64,000 bases of DNA from Beroe forskalii (GCA_011033025.1 WFMF01000278.1:167414-231413), one strand, 5' to 3'; positions 10,497 through 22,116 are shown, counted from the stretch's first letter. Notes: a model not told the origin generated them from the letters alone. A program made the numbers and translations.

Positions 10497-10863
10497 TCCG
10501 TAGGACGAGAATTTGGACTTAGTTATACTTATACTTTTTTCAAGGCCAGATCCCAAGCAATAAAACTATGATTTAACCAAAATCAATTATAGAATAGTTT
10601 TAGATAATTATTTCATTAATAATGAAAGGAAATGGAATAGGATGGAAGGTTTTACATTATCCCAAGTAAAAGCTAAAACTTAATTTCGAAATAATAAATA
10701 TATAGTATTTACCCAATAATGATCATCGATCAAGGCACTAATTGCCAGCTACGGCCCTGCACTATGCTAAAGATCCAATTACTAATTATCAATAAACGTA
10801 TAATGGACTAATAGAGAATAAATAGTTATAGTTAAATAATGGAGAATAAATAGTTGTATAGTT

Positions 10864-11093
10864 AGGGGCCATGAGGCCATCCATAAAGGACGTCCGCAAA
10901 ATTTCGGCTATTTTAGACCCCTCCCTCCCCCCTTGTCCGCAAACGTTCGCAACCTGAATTACCCCCCCCCCCTCCGGACGTCCGCATTTTCATTCAAAAT
11001 CTTTTGTGTCATCATTGATATGCCCGTTTTCTCAAATATGGTGACAAAATAAACTTTATTATTTGACTTTCACTTAATGTCGAACATCCCCCT
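10864..11093. other. Spacer between the two duplication units
   Basis: 230 bp not shared by the units. It starts GGGGCCATGAGGCCATCC and has paired GGACGTCCGCAAA and CCGGACGTCCGCATTTT blocks with C-runs, suggesting the end of another inverted-repeat transposon at the duplication junction. No coding sequence. Confidence 0.5.
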
Positions 11094-12956
11094 GTCTCTT
11101 CAACAATGTGAAGAATGTAGCGAGCACTGCCCTGGATGCAGACAGTTTAGCGCTGGTGATGGAGCGAGGTGAGAATTTATAAGATATACAAACTTGCAAC
11201 ATAGACTGTTTCGATAAGTCTAATATTTTGGTAGATGACGAATTCTCGGAGACTCAATGAATTATTCATTCCCAACATTGCCTTTCAGGACCACTGATTA
11301 CGATGAAGATAAGGATGCCCAACACGACGCCCGACAGTTCCTACTTTTCTAAAATCCTCCAAGTCTACTTTTACCAGAGCCTCTTTAAGAACATCAGCCG
11401 TCTACTCAGGTTCCTTACCGGGGCAGTTCGAACTGCACAATTGTGCGCGTCTTTTGTGTGCACAGTTTTTCTGTGCGCGGCTTACGTCTGCGCGGCTTTT
11501 GTGAGCGCGTCTTTTGTGAATGTGAGCGCGTCTTTTGTGAGCGCGGCTTTTTTGTGCACGTCTTTTGTATGCGCAGCTTTTTTGTGCGCGTCTTCTGTGT
11601 GCACATCATATAGACATATCAATCAAATTTCTGTACACCGCGCAAACTCTTACTCACGCCGTGCACAAAAAAGGCGCGCACATTGCGCACTTTCAATACG
11701 AATATAACTTGCGATTATGAATTGGCACCATCGATCATTCTTGACATGAAAATGCCATGTCGATCCCAATTACATTTTTGAAACTTTCAGTTTCATGGAG
11801 TCTCGCCTCCACGCTCCGTGTACTGAAAGTTTCAAGTTGATGGGTGCCTCCGGTGCTAACCCAGTGGGGTTGATGACTTCATGTTGTCAGCCAATACTTA
11901 TTGCCCCGAGTATAGTTGTGTGTTGTGACTTATTTTCTGATTATTATCATCGTCTGACGGTGTTCCCTCAGGAATTGTTTGCATAGGTTCTCCGAGGAAG
12001 AACTCTTGCGGACAACGCGACAACTCATAGGTAATACTGACATTGGAGCTTTAAGGGGAGGGGCAATATTTCCTTGTTTCCCATTTCAAAATTTTAAAAT
12101 TTGTTCAAAATGTTGCATTTTATAATAGTTAAAATGGGATACTATCCAGTATCCACGTATTTTGTTATACGAATCTTGGATTTTTTCCTAGCGTATCCAT
12201 GACTATCCAGAAAGAAATTATAACTTTCAAGCCGCCTTCCAAAGTCGTCTCTGCCTGCTCCATACATACATACATCTCCGCCTGCCCTTACTTATAGCTA
12301 CAGGTTACTAAGTCACAATTCTCCGCAGGGTTTCTCTCCACGTGTCCCTTCAACGAATCTACCTTCGCCGTGGGAGCTGAAGTCCTCCTGCTGCTGAAGA
12401 AGGAGAAGAATGTCTCGGAGCAGGGTCGGGAAGTGTTGCAAGGTCTCGCTCTGAAACTCATCCTCAGGGCTCTGCATCACAAGCTTTACCGTGAGTTATA
12501 ATTATATAGTGGCAGTTTTGTGTGCGCGGCGTAAGGTTGCGCGGCGTACCGGTACAGATCACATGCTGTTTATGTGTCTTTATGCGGCGCAAATCAGTGT
12601 AAATAGTGGCATTTTTACTTTGCCCTGGTATTCTATTTCTACTATCAATATGATAAGCCTCTATAGGCAACAGTTTACATCGCAATAATATATAGTGACA
12701 ACTTGATGCAACAGGTGAAGCTCTCAAACTAGCCCGGAAGTTAGACAACGAAACGATAATCAGCAAAGTGGACCACTACGTGACGTTCTGTGGACTCTCC
12801 GTTTCCTGCAAGTCTCCCGACCAGATCAAACTCTCCCGCAAACAAAACCTCGCCGTTTCCTCATGCAAGTCTCCGGATCAGATCAAGTCAGACGAGGATG
12901 GTGACGTTATTGATCAACCCGTGCAAGGCTCACAACCACTCAGATCCCCTTCGTGA
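11094..12956 (+). pseudogene. Second copy of the WDPCP-like 3' exons
   Basis: Exons 11094-11168 (5'-truncated), 11289-11409, 11972-12030, 12329-12490 and 12715-12956 match unit 1 with intact splice sites and frames, ending in a near-identical C-terminus with one extra residue (DQPVQGSQPLRSPS against DQAQGSQPLRSPS). The upstream WD-blade exons are not duplicated and the first exon is cut in the middle, so it cannot make a full protein alone. It could serve as alternative 3' exons if transcription from the upstream gene reads through and skips unit 1. Called a partial copy rather than a decayed pseudogene, because no stop or frameshift is seen. Confidence 0.7.
11424..11680. mobile_element. Family A MITE, unit 2 copy
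   Basis: The left end GCAGTTCGAACTGC is present and the right CAGTTCGAACTG end is deleted. The internal GCGCGTCTTTTGTGxGCG repeats have diverged independently from the unit 1 copy, showing fast turnover of that array after duplication. Confidence 0.6.
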
Positions 12957-13311
12957 ATCTCCACGAGATGCCCTTATTAAGGGCCACAACTATATGGATT
13001 TCTCCCATCCCTAGCGCGCAACACTCGGAAGTTTGGAGGGTCATATGTTGCAGACTCCCCGCGGAAAACGCTGTGTGCGCGGCGGAGGGTTAACTATTCT
13101 ATCATTTGATGTGATATACGTGTCCCAAACGTACTTTTATGGTCAGATAAAATATTTAAGTGTTTCTGAATGCCGCCAAATCAAACATCCCGACCAGCTA
13201 ATGATGCGGGCACCCATGCATGGCTATCCTCCACTTATAAGCTTATAAGGTGCCATCCAGAAATGAGCTCATCAAAAATCGGCCTTTTTGAACATCATCA
13301 CCCGTTAGGAT

Positions 13312-13509
13312 GTTACCCTAATTTATGAAGGTTAAGATTTGGGGATTTTTCAGAAAAATCCCCATTTTATAACCCACCGTGACATTTTGAAATGACATCA
13401 TTATCATATGTTAACAAGAGTAATAACTTGAAAATCCCTATATTTTCAACTTACCAAAATTTGAAACACCGAAATTTTATCCCACATGAATACACCTCCT
13501 ATTCCTAAG
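13312..13509. mobile_element. Family D MITE, unit 2 copy
   Basis: Same element as 10296-10496, duplicated with the unit. Here the TGACGTCA core has changed to TGACATCA. Confidence 0.6.
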
Positions 13510-14153
13510 GTAGTCCGTAGGACGAGAATTTGGTCTTAGTTATACTTATACTTTTTTCAAGGCCAGATCCCAAGCAATAAAACTATGATTTAACCAAAAT
13601 CAATTATAGAATAGTTTTAGATAATTATTTCATTAATAATGAAAGGAAATGGAATAGGATTAGGATGGAAGGTTTTACATTATCCCAAGTAAAAGCTAAA
13701 ACTTAATTTCGAAATAATAAATATATAGTATATACCCAATAATGATCATCGATCAAGGCACTAATTGCCAGCTACGACCCTGCACTATGCTTAAGATCCA
13801 ATTACTAATTATCAATAAACGTATAATGGACTAATAGAGAATAAATAGTTATAGTTAAATAATGGAGAATAAATACTAATAGTTGTATAGTTAAATAAAT
13901 ATTTAAAATGATAACCCTGCTCTCCAAGCCGTATCATATGGGAAACATTCTATGGCAATAAATTATCAAATAGTGGAATAGTCCAAAATATTCAAATATT
14001 GATTATCCCAAAAAAGTTGATTACTTGATTTATCCAAAATATGAGTAAGTCAATTAGTGCCCAGTGAAACAATGAGGATTGTGGGAGCGACAAACCCAGC
14101 CAAAATTTGTCCAAATTGAAGCGAAAATAGCCAACTTATTATAGAATAAAATA

Positions 14154-16155
14154 CTAATTAACAGCTGAACATAATACATAAGTAGACGGCCAAAACTCCC
14201 AAATATAATCGAATCCCATGAACTCCAACGAGGAAATTTTGTCCACCCATGTAGTCCTTCTTCCTACGCCTTCTCTGTCGTACGAGTTGAGTTGTATGTA
14301 ATCTCCTTGGCAGAAGACCTTATAAGCTCCCCTCCATTGCTTGTCTTTGTGTACCGTCCAGTGCCCGCTGACGACCAGGAGGCTCTCAGCTTTATCACCC
14401 CACCCGACCTTGTGCAAGTCCTTCAAAATTTCCTCAGGAGTATCGAAAGTGAACGCTCTTGCGCTTCCACCCATGTTTTTTCCACTAAACAGCATGATTT
14501 TACCCTCTGAAATAAACAACTATTATTAGCCAATTTTGAGGGTACTTGTAGGCCAATGTTTTACTTGTTTTACAAAAAGGCCAATGGGGAGGGAAAAATG
14601 ATCAGCACGTGAGTCGACGATGAATTTATTTGATGGGGCATTCACCATGATATGGGGCATTTATCATGGGCATTTATCATGGGGCATTTATGATTAACAT
14701 GGGGCATTTATCATGGGGGGTTTATCATGGGGCATTTATCATGATATATGGGGCATTTATCATGGGGCATGACGCGTATGTGTGCACATGGATCGATCGA
14801 AAGACCCGTCGAAACTCGAAAGAACGCGCAAATTACAGTGCGCGCACAAGGTTTCAATTTGCTTTTTATTGAGTTTTTGCAGAAATTAGCGCATTCTTTC
14901 GACGGGTCTTTCGATCGATCCATGTGCACACATACGCGTGAGATCACAAACTTGAGCATTCAGGTGGAGGATCTATCCATTTAACAGAGGTCAGCTTTTT
15001 GTTTTTGCTTCCGAAACTATCCCTGTACTCCCCCGGACACAGCGTTGTGAACCGCTTTCTATAACTGAAATCATTTGGTGACGTAATTTAGGAGATGTAT
15101 TTATGATAACGAAGGTTTACCTTAGGGGGTGTATTTATGAAGGTTGTAATTTTGGTGATTTTTCGGAAAAATTCCCATTATTTCACACACCATGACAGTT
15201 GAAAATGACGTCATTATCATATGTTAACTAGGGTAATGACTTGAGAAAGATCCCCAAATTACAACCTACCAAATTTGTAAACACCAAAATTTTACTCATA
15301 AATACAACTCCTAAGGTATATAATTTATAATACGTGCTAACGAATGAAAGTATCATCTTTAACTAACGTGCGTTACTTGAAAAATCAGCTGTTAATCGTA
15401 TAATCGAACGCTCCTCGGCAACTGGTCAGCCTGAAAGCTTGAACAGGGGCGTGTCGAACTCACATGTGCGCGGCTTTTCCATGCGCGGCGTAATCGTGCG
15501 CGGCTCGCTGCCTGTTAATTACAGGCAGCGAGCCGCGCATGGAAAAGCCGCGCATATATGAGTTCGACACGCCACCGTAATGCATATAATTGCTTACTCA
15601 TCTTAACTTGCCGGCTAACGGTCTGAAATTACATTATTTCTAAATTCTAAATTTTACTTCTCGTCCTCGCATAGCTCCCAGGCATCTTTCCGGGCCTCAG
15701 CACTGCAGACCTCGTCATTCCAGTCACGAAGGTTCCAGTCACTCAATTTTCTTGTGATATGTTTATCCGAGTTACTCCTCCCGGTGTTCTTGTAAAGCAC
15801 CAGTTCTGAGGTGTATTGTTATTGAAATTATACATTATACAATGTACATTATCATTTCACTGAAAGTGAAATTATACATTTTGGATTATTTAGTTATTAA
15901 TTCAATATTATTGTGTAACTGTCTTTCAAACCAAAATGACGTGATTCGTTTTAAAAATAATTGAATTTTTTAATTGAATTTTTGCCGAAATTTGCGCATT
16001 ATTTCGACGGATCTTAATTTGATCGACGCATGTCATGCACACTGACACATCTTTTGGTACATGAATATTATTATGAACTTACCTCCTTGAGCAGCAGCAT
16101 GATCAAGCATTATATGAGCTACTACTACTAGGAGCCACCCGATAATCATATTCAT
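14154..16155 (-). CDS. Secreted beta/gamma-crystallin-domain protein (isoform with exon 14154-14506)
   Basis: Exon 1 (16083-16155) encodes a signal peptide starting MNMIIGWLLVVVAHIM and ending HAAAQG, followed by a consensus donor G/GTAAGT. Exon 14154-14506, after acceptor TTTATTTCAG, continues in phase 1 and gives a roughly 141-aa protein. The mature part starts GKIMLFSGKNMGGSARAF and continues through VGWGDKAESLLVVSGHWTVH to DKISSLEF. This is the Greek-key pattern of beta/gamma-crystallins (aromatic-x-x-x-G-x-S, then a D-K-x-S-S strand, then G-x-W-x-V), with two motifs visible. The family includes calcium-binding and structural extracellular proteins. The same signal exon is also in phase with exon 15654-15805. 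An independent single-exon reading starting at 14519 would lack a signal peptide and is less likely. Confidence 0.75.
14626..14765. repeat. Short tandem repeat GGGGCATTTATCAT
   Basis: About eight imperfect copies of GGGGCATTTATCATG, upstream of the crystallin exon 14154-14506 (in its intron), directly next to a family B MITE. Confidence 0.8.
14768..14941. mobile_element. Family B MITE, well-preserved copy
   Basis: Inverted ends CGCGTATGTGTGCACATGG and its complement, followed inside by ATCGATCGAAAGACCCGTCG arms and a GCGCAAATTACAGTGCGCGC core. About 170 bp, no ORF. Other copies at 24985, 40345, 48838, degenerate at 4655, and a half copy at about 15980-16050. Confidence 0.75.
15113..15312. 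mobile_element. Family D MITE
   Basis: Ends CCTTAGGGGGTGTATTTATG and CATAAATACAACTCCTAAGG are inverted repeats. The inside has TGACGTCATTATCATATG. It lies in the crystallin intron and is homologous to 10296-10496. Confidence 0.7.
15449..15572. repeat. Long GC-rich hairpin
   Basis: GCGTGTCGAACTCACATGTG at the left is answered by ATATATGAGTTCGACACGC at the right. The arms include GCGCGGCTTTTCCATGCGCG and a loop around CTGTTAATTACAG. It can fold over about 120 bp; likely a MITE related to the GTTCGAAC family. Confidence 0.75.
15654..16155 (-). CDS. Secreted half-crystallin isoform (exon 15654-15805)
   Basis: Joining exon 1 (16083-16155) to 15654-15805 (acceptor CACCTCAG) keeps phase 1 and gives a 74-aa protein. 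The mature part begins ELVLYKNTGRSNSD and continues LSDWNLRDWNDEVCSAEA then AWELCEDEK before a stop. This is the first Greek-key motif and the first strand of the second, in the same order as in the longer isoform, so it looks like half a crystallin domain. No donor follows before the stop, so it is a terminal exon. It is either an alternative ending of one gene or the remains of a duplicated domain. Two cysteines are present in the mature part. A polyadenylation signal was not identified. Confidence 0.6.
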
Positions 16156-16790
16156 CTTGCCTATTAGTATTTAAATGCTGATCAAAGAGGAGTGGCACAT
16201 TAGTCAGTTTTGCCGAAATCCTGATTTCAGCCATCGGGATCCGAGTCGGTATAGCGTTGACTTTGAGTCGATTTTAGAATTCAGTCGAGTCGTCCAGCCG
16301 GTTTGAGTCGTCCAGTAGAGTAGAGTCGTCGAATCGAGTAGATCACTATCAGTCGTCAAGTCATTGTCAAGCTGTCGAGTTGTCGAGTCGAGTTGTCGAT
16401 GAGTCGAGTCAAGTTGTCGTTTCGAGTCGAGTCTTCGATTCAAGTCGACGAATCGAATTTGTGCCGTAGATGCAATTTTATAAAATTCAGAAGATAAAAA
16501 AGACGATTAATTTTAGGTAGTGGCACAATGTACGACAACAACTACAAGCCTGTAGGACTGAGCTTATAGGAAATGGAATAACCCAAATGCTGAGATTTGT
16601 ATGAAAGCGGCATGTTTTGTAGGATGTTTAATTGAGATTTGGGCCAGGATTTCATGTGACCAGGATTCTACGAGCTCAGCCCAATGACTGCTAGTGATGG
16701 TGCTTGTCCAAATGATTAGACTTAGAGTTGTACGTGTACAAATAATTGTTACTACAGCTGGCTGCGTGTCTCTGTTTCGCACTCACGCGC
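16156..16790. other. Region upstream of the crystallin signal exon
   Basis: This should contain the crystallin promoter; no clear TATA box was picked out. At 16235-16450 there is a low-complexity stretch of GAGTCGTCGAGT-type repeats. No other gene seen. Confidence 0.4.
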
Positions 16791-16794
16791 GCTT

Positions 16795-17250
16795 CCCTGA
16801 AGCAGAAGAGGCTTGCTACTCTGAAAAGGCTTACTTCTTTGAAGAGGCTTGCTTCTCTGAAGAGGCTTGCTTCTCTGAAGATGCTTGCTTCCCTGAAGAG
16901 GCTTGCTTCTCTGAAGAGGCTTGCTTCTCTGAAGACTAAAAGGATTGCTTCTCTGAAGAGGTTTGCTACTCTGAAGATGCTTGCTTCTCTGAAATTGAAA
17001 ATGCTTGCTTCTCTGAAATTGAAAATGCTTGCTTCTCTGAAGAGGCTTGCTTCTCTGAAGATGCTTGCTTCTCTGAAGAGGCTTGCTTCTCTGAAGAAGA
17101 TCGCTCCTTTAAGAAGGCTAGCTTCACTGAAGAGGCTTGCTTCTCTGTGGAGCTTGCTTCTCTGAAGAGCTTGCTTCTCTGAAGGGCTTGCTTCTCTGAA
17201 GATGCTTGCTTCTCTGAAGAGGCTTGCTTCTCTGAAGAGGCTTATACGGA
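16795..17250. repeat. 18-bp minisatellite GCTTGCTTCTCTGAAGAG
   Basis: About 25 imperfect 18-bp units. Because the unit is a multiple of three with no stop, it is open as LASLKR or ACFSEE repeats. That open frame is a by-product; no start context, splice site or family supports a protein. Confidence 0.9.
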
Positions 17251-18020
17251 CTTTAAAAAAAATAGTTCCACTGTTTCAGTGAAACTAAACTTAGACTTTC
17301 ACCGGCTTATAAAAACTCCATGGACAGTGGACACAAATATTCACTCAAATTTTTTAAAATTCGAAATTTTCGGCACGATGTATTTCCCATTTCCTTCCAC
17401 GTATTGTGTAACTTTTAAAAATAAAAATTAAAAATTAGCTTAACATCACGATTTATTTCAACATGAAGTCATGAAATTAATCCATTATAGTTCGACGAGA
17501 AAAAGGACTATAGCTCAACGTAGTGACAAACTATGTCGTGTATTTAACTTTAAGGGGTAATAAGTAAATGTAAAATATGGTCATTGTTCGGCTCATCCAA
17601 TTCCAAATTAAATATAAGTAAGTTATTATTATAAATAATCATTAGGTAATATGGTATTGCCTAATGATTATTATAAAAACAAAATATTAGAGTTTTGTGT
17701 ACAAATAGAAGTCAAAGGTCGTACGACTACGTCCCGATAAAAACAAATATGCTACAACAAACGATTATTGTCACTTCACTACGCAAGTCCTATTCCTCAT
17801 CAAACAACAATAATTAGGTAATTTGGGTCTTGGCTGCGTTCTCGTTGAGTTGTAGTTTCATCACGACCATTGCGACACTGCGCTGGTACAATGTTCCAGA
17901 GGGAAGAGTTATCGTTCCTTTTTTTTAAGTAAAAACAACTTATCCTTTATTTTTGAAAGTAACAAAAACTTATCCAGTTATCATTCTGGGCTCGCACATG
18001 TCCCAGGAGGATAATTTATT
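17251..18020. other. AT-rich non-coding flank of the satellite
   Basis: No gene. A small hairpin ATTATTATAAATAATCATTAGG / CCTAATGATTATTATAAA lies near 17625-17680. The last 90 bp before the satellite (AAAACTTATCC, TGTCCCAGGAGGATAA) resemble the sequence on its other side at 20185-20370, which repeats TGTCCCAGAGG and AAAAGTTAT blocks. Confidence 0.5.
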
Positions 18021-20170
18021 TACGCTTCTGTAACAGCGTTACGCTGCTGTAACAGCGTTGCGCTGCTGTAACAGCGTTACGCTGCTGTAACAGCGTTACG
18101 CTGCTGTAACAGCGTTACGCTGCTGTAACAGCGTTACGCTGCTGTAACAGCGTTACGCTGCTGTAACAGCGTTACGCTGCTGTAACAGCGTTACGCTGCT
18201 GTAACAGCGTTACGCTGCAGTAACAGCGTTACGCTGCTGTAACAGTGTTAATACGCTGCTGTAACAGCGTTACGCTGCAGTAACAGCGTTACGCTGCTGT
18301 AACAGTGTTAATACGCTGCTGTAACAGCGTTAAGCTGCTGTAACAGCGTTACGCTGCTGTAACAGCGTTACGCTGCTGTAACAGCGTTACGCTGCTGTAA
18401 CAGCGTTACGCTGCTGTAACAGCGTTACACTGCTGTAACAGCGTTACACTGCTGTAACAGTGTTACACTGCTGTAACAGCGTTACGCTGCTGTAACAGCG
18501 TTAGGCTGCTGTAACAGCGTTACGCTGCTGTAACAGCGTTACGCTGCTGTAACAGCGTTATGCTGCTGCAAAAGCGTTACGCTGCTGTAACAGCGTTACG
18601 CTGCTGTAACAGCGTTACGCTGCTGTAACAGCGTTACGCTGCTGTAACAGCGTTACGCTGCTGTAACAGCGTTACGCTGCTGTAACAGCGTTACGCTGCT
18701 GTAACAACGTTACGCTGCTGTAACAGCGTTACGCTGCTGTAACAGCGTTACGCTGCTGTAACAGCGTTACGCTGCTGTAACAGCGTTACGCTGCTGTAAC
18801 AACGTTACGCTGCTGTAACAGCGTTACGCTGCTGTAACAGCGTTACGCTGCTGTAACAGCGTTACGCTGCTGTAACAACGTTACGCTGCTGTAACGTTAC
18901 GCTACGCTGCTGTAACAACGTTACGCTGCTGTAACAGCGTTACGCTGCGTCGCTGCTGTAACAGCGTTACGCTGCTGTAACAGCGTTACGCTGCTGTAAC
19001 AGCGTTACGCTGCTGTAACAGCGTTACGCTGCTGTAACAACGTTACGCTGCTGTAACAGCGTTACGCTGCTGTAACTGCGTTACGCTGCTGTAACAGCGT
19101 TACGCTGCTGTAACAGCGTTACGCTGCTGTAACAGCGTTACGCTGCTGTAACAGCGTTACGCTGCTGTAACAGCGTTACGCTGCTGTAACAGCGTTACGC
19201 TGCTGTAACTGCGTTACGCTGCTGTAACAGCGTTACGCTGCTGTAACAGCGTTACGCTGCTGTAACAGCGTTACGCTGCTGTAACAGCGTTACGCTGCTG
19301 TAACAACGTTACGCTGCTGTAACAACGTTACGCTGCTGTAACAACGTTACGCTGCTGTAACAACGTTACGCTGCTGTAACAGCGTTACGCTGCTGTAACA
19401 ACGTTACGCTGCTGTAACAACGTTACGCTGCTGTAACAACGTTACGCTGCTGTAACAGCGTTACGCGCTGCTGTAACAACGTTACGCTGCTGTAACAGCG
19501 TTACGCTGCTGTAACAACGTTACGCTGCTGTAACATAACATTACGCTGCTGTAACAACATTACGCTGCTGTAACAGCGTTACGCTGCTGTAACTGCAGCG
19601 TTACGCTGCTGTAACAGCGTTACGCCGCGCTGCTGTAACAGCGTTACGCCGCGCTGCTGTAACAGCGTTACGGCTACGCCGCGCTGCTGTAACAGCGTTA
19701 CGCTGCTGTAACAGCGTTACGCTGCTGTAACAGCGTTACGCTGCTGTAACAGCGTTACGCTGCTGTAACAGCGTTACGCTGCTGTAACAGCGTTACGCTG
19801 TAACGTTACGCTGCTGTAACAGCGTTACGCTGCTGTAACAGCGTTACGCTGCTGTAACAGCGCTATGCTGCTGTAACAGCGTTACGCTGCTGTAACAGCG
19901 TTACGCTGCTGTAACAGCGTTACGCTGCTGTAACAGCGTTACGCTGCTGTAACAGCGTTACGCTGCTGTAACAGCGTTACGCTGCTGTAACAGCGTTACG
20001 CTGCTGTAACAACGTTACGCTGCTGTAACAGCGTTACGCTGCTGTAACAGCGTTACGCTGCTGTAACAGCGTTACGCTGCTGTAACAGCGTTACGCTGCT
20101 GTAACAGCGTTACGCTGCTGTAACAGCGTTACGCTGCTGTAACAGCGTTACGCTGCTGTAACAGCGTTAC
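18021..20170. repeat. 19-bp self-complementary satellite, over 100 copies
   Basis: A 2.15-kb array of CGCTGCTGTAACAGCGTTA (19 bp). Adjacent units make the near-palindrome CAGCGTTACGCTG, so each junction can form a hairpin. Variants include AACAACGTTA, TAACTGCGTTA and GTGTTAATACG, and clusters of the AACAACG variant (19300-19500, 18700-18920) suggest local copying. No ORF. The unit length of 19 rules out a stable protein repeat. Confidence 0.95.
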
Positions 20171-21615
20171 AGCAGGAGCATAAGTTATTTTTTTGAAAGA
20201 TAAAAACTATCATTTTGGGACACGTGTGTGTCCCAGAGGAAAAGTTATTGTTTCCTCTTTTGTCTTTCAAAAGTAAAAATAACCTACTTTCTGGGAAACG
20301 TGTGTGTCCCTGCAGAAGGATAAGGTTTTTTCTCTTTCAAAAATGAAAAATAAGTTATCCTCCTGTCTCGACCTTTTTAACGCGTGTCATGCCATTTCTT
20401 CCTATCAAACCTAAAATTTAATTCTGAATAAAAATTTAACTTTTAGTTTATTTACAATTGAAACTGACTTGGTTAAGATTTTGGAATATATATTATTGTG
20501 ATATACATTTTTCATAACAACAGTACAACATTTATATTTTATAAGCCAACATCTCCCAGGGTAAACGCACTTGTGTTAACCGATCAAATATTGCAATGCG
20601 CTGATCGGTGAACCGCGCAATCGAAACACTTTTGGAGGCGAGGAATATTTCGCCTTTCCGAATTTAAAAGTAAACGTTCCGGGTCCTTATTTCCTAAACT
20701 AGACTTTACTCAGCATTGTTTAAATAAAAAAGTAATCAAGTTTGTTTTTAAACGATCCATGTGTACATGTGCGTATACCCTGGGATTGAATCGAGTCAAA
20801 CGTCTCCGATGTTTATTTCAGTCAACAGGAAAGTTAGGATTGAAAAATTAACCGCCCACTTAATTCTCTTTCAACCATGGAACTACACGCCCCCCCCTAG
20901 TTTTCAAAAGGCCCCCTGTAGAAAAATGTTTTGAAATTGGCATAGAAACAAAATTTAGTTCATTAGACAGAAATTTTCCTGAAAAATTGAATAAAAAATT
21001 TTGTACTATATTTTTTGTGCATGAGAAATGAAAATTTGCACAATTGAAAATTTTGGAACAGCCCCCCTAGAAAAATCTAGGGGGGGCTTTCAACTCCCGT
21101 TTTGATAAGGATCTGGCAACAAAATATGTTGAAAAATTTGAAAATGTTTGTGCATGGGAAAATTTGAACAATTGAAAATTTTGAACACAAAAATTGCGTA
21201 GGGGTGGGTCTTCTAATTTTTTCAGAGCTGAAATTTAGTTACAATGTACAAGTTACAGTGCTGCCCAGCCGCGCAATCATACCGATCCTGTATCCTAAAA
21301 TTTTTGATGCGGACAAATTGCCTATTTTCGAGTCACTTCCATAACCTTCTCAGATCTCTGAGTCTGAATGCAGGAGACGCTTGCAGGACTCAAACTGGTC
21401 ACGATGTTTGTTTTAAAGCTCTTTAAAATCATATCACATCCATATCAAATCAATTTTAATAATAAATATTTGTTTCTTTCGACTCATTATCGGTACGCAG
21501 CCAAGCGTAGGGTCAAGCACAGACTGTATTCAGAATTTAATTGAAGGTAATGCTTCAAGATCGGGTGGAGATCGATAGTTCATACGATCATAGAACACAT
21601 AATTAAAGGCATACT

Positions 21616-21714
21616 GGAAGTGGAAGAACACCGATTTTCAAAAAATGGAAACGCTATTTCTGTCTGAAGACAGAAATAATGTTTCCGCACTTTTTGAAAA
21701 TCGGTGTCCTTCCA
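21616..21714. repeat. Near-perfect 95-bp hairpin
   Basis: GGAAGAACACCGATTTTCAA on the left pairs with TTGAAAATCGGTGTCCTTCC on the right, the centre being ATTTCTGTCTGAAGACAGAAAT. Little mismatch, so a recent MITE-type insertion or a structured locus. Confidence 0.75.
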
Positions 21715-22027
21715 CCCTCACCATAACCTTATTAACCATAGTGGCTAAACCTTATCCTAACCATAAAGAGTTAGGTTTCTGGGATGATAGTTAGGGATAT
21801 GGTTGTGATAAGGAATAGTGTTTCCACTTTTGCTGTTCTTCCAGTCTGCCTTCATATAAATATTTGAGTACGAATATTGAGTCTCCCCCGGGTATATTGT
21901 TTGATTTCTGTGCTTGGCCCGTCAGCTTGGCCAGGTCTCCCCTGTGGTAAACACAAACAAACCGTGTATAGGATATACTCTGCAGCCCCCACGACCATAT
22001 TATGAGCGAGTTCTTAGGTTTTATTAC

Positions 22028-22116
22028 CCTAAAACGCAAGGTTAAGGTTAACAATATTTAAACCAATTTAGGACCTAAATTGGTTATAATTGTAAACCTT
22101 AACTTTGTGTTTTAGG
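22028..22116. repeat. Palindrome around CCTAAATTGG
   Basis: CCTAAAACGCAAGGTTAAGG and AACCAATTTAGG are answered by CCTAAATTGGTT and CCTTAACTTTGTGTTTTAGG. Confidence 0.7.

Larger units (their letters stand above)
5614..10863 (+). repeat. Tandem duplication unit 1 (WDPCP-like 3' half plus flank)
   Basis: Matches 11094-13892 nearly base for base in exons, introns and about 900 bp of 3' flank. The left break falls inside exon 5538-5688 at GTCTCTTCAACAATGTG; the right break follows AATAGTTGTATAGTTA. Unit 1 is longer mainly because it carries the 2.1-kb foldback (6529-8644) and the 204-bp insertion (9497-9700). The 3' flank from 9942 to 10863 holds no gene. Confidence 0.9.
11094..13892 (+). repeat. 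Tandem duplication unit 2
   Basis: Near-identical to 5614-10863 but lacking the foldback and the acceptor insertion, so it preserves the pre-insertion structure, or the insertions came after duplication into unit 1. Exon substitutions are few and all exon frames stay open, pointing to a recent event. Confidence 0.9.

Noticed and set aside
16694..17165. LASLKR / ACFSEE repeat open frames
   Set aside because: 18-bp minisatellite, no start or splice support.
18021..20170. CRISPR-like or coding 19-bp array
   Set aside because: No spacers; unit length is not a multiple of three; ordinary satellite structure.
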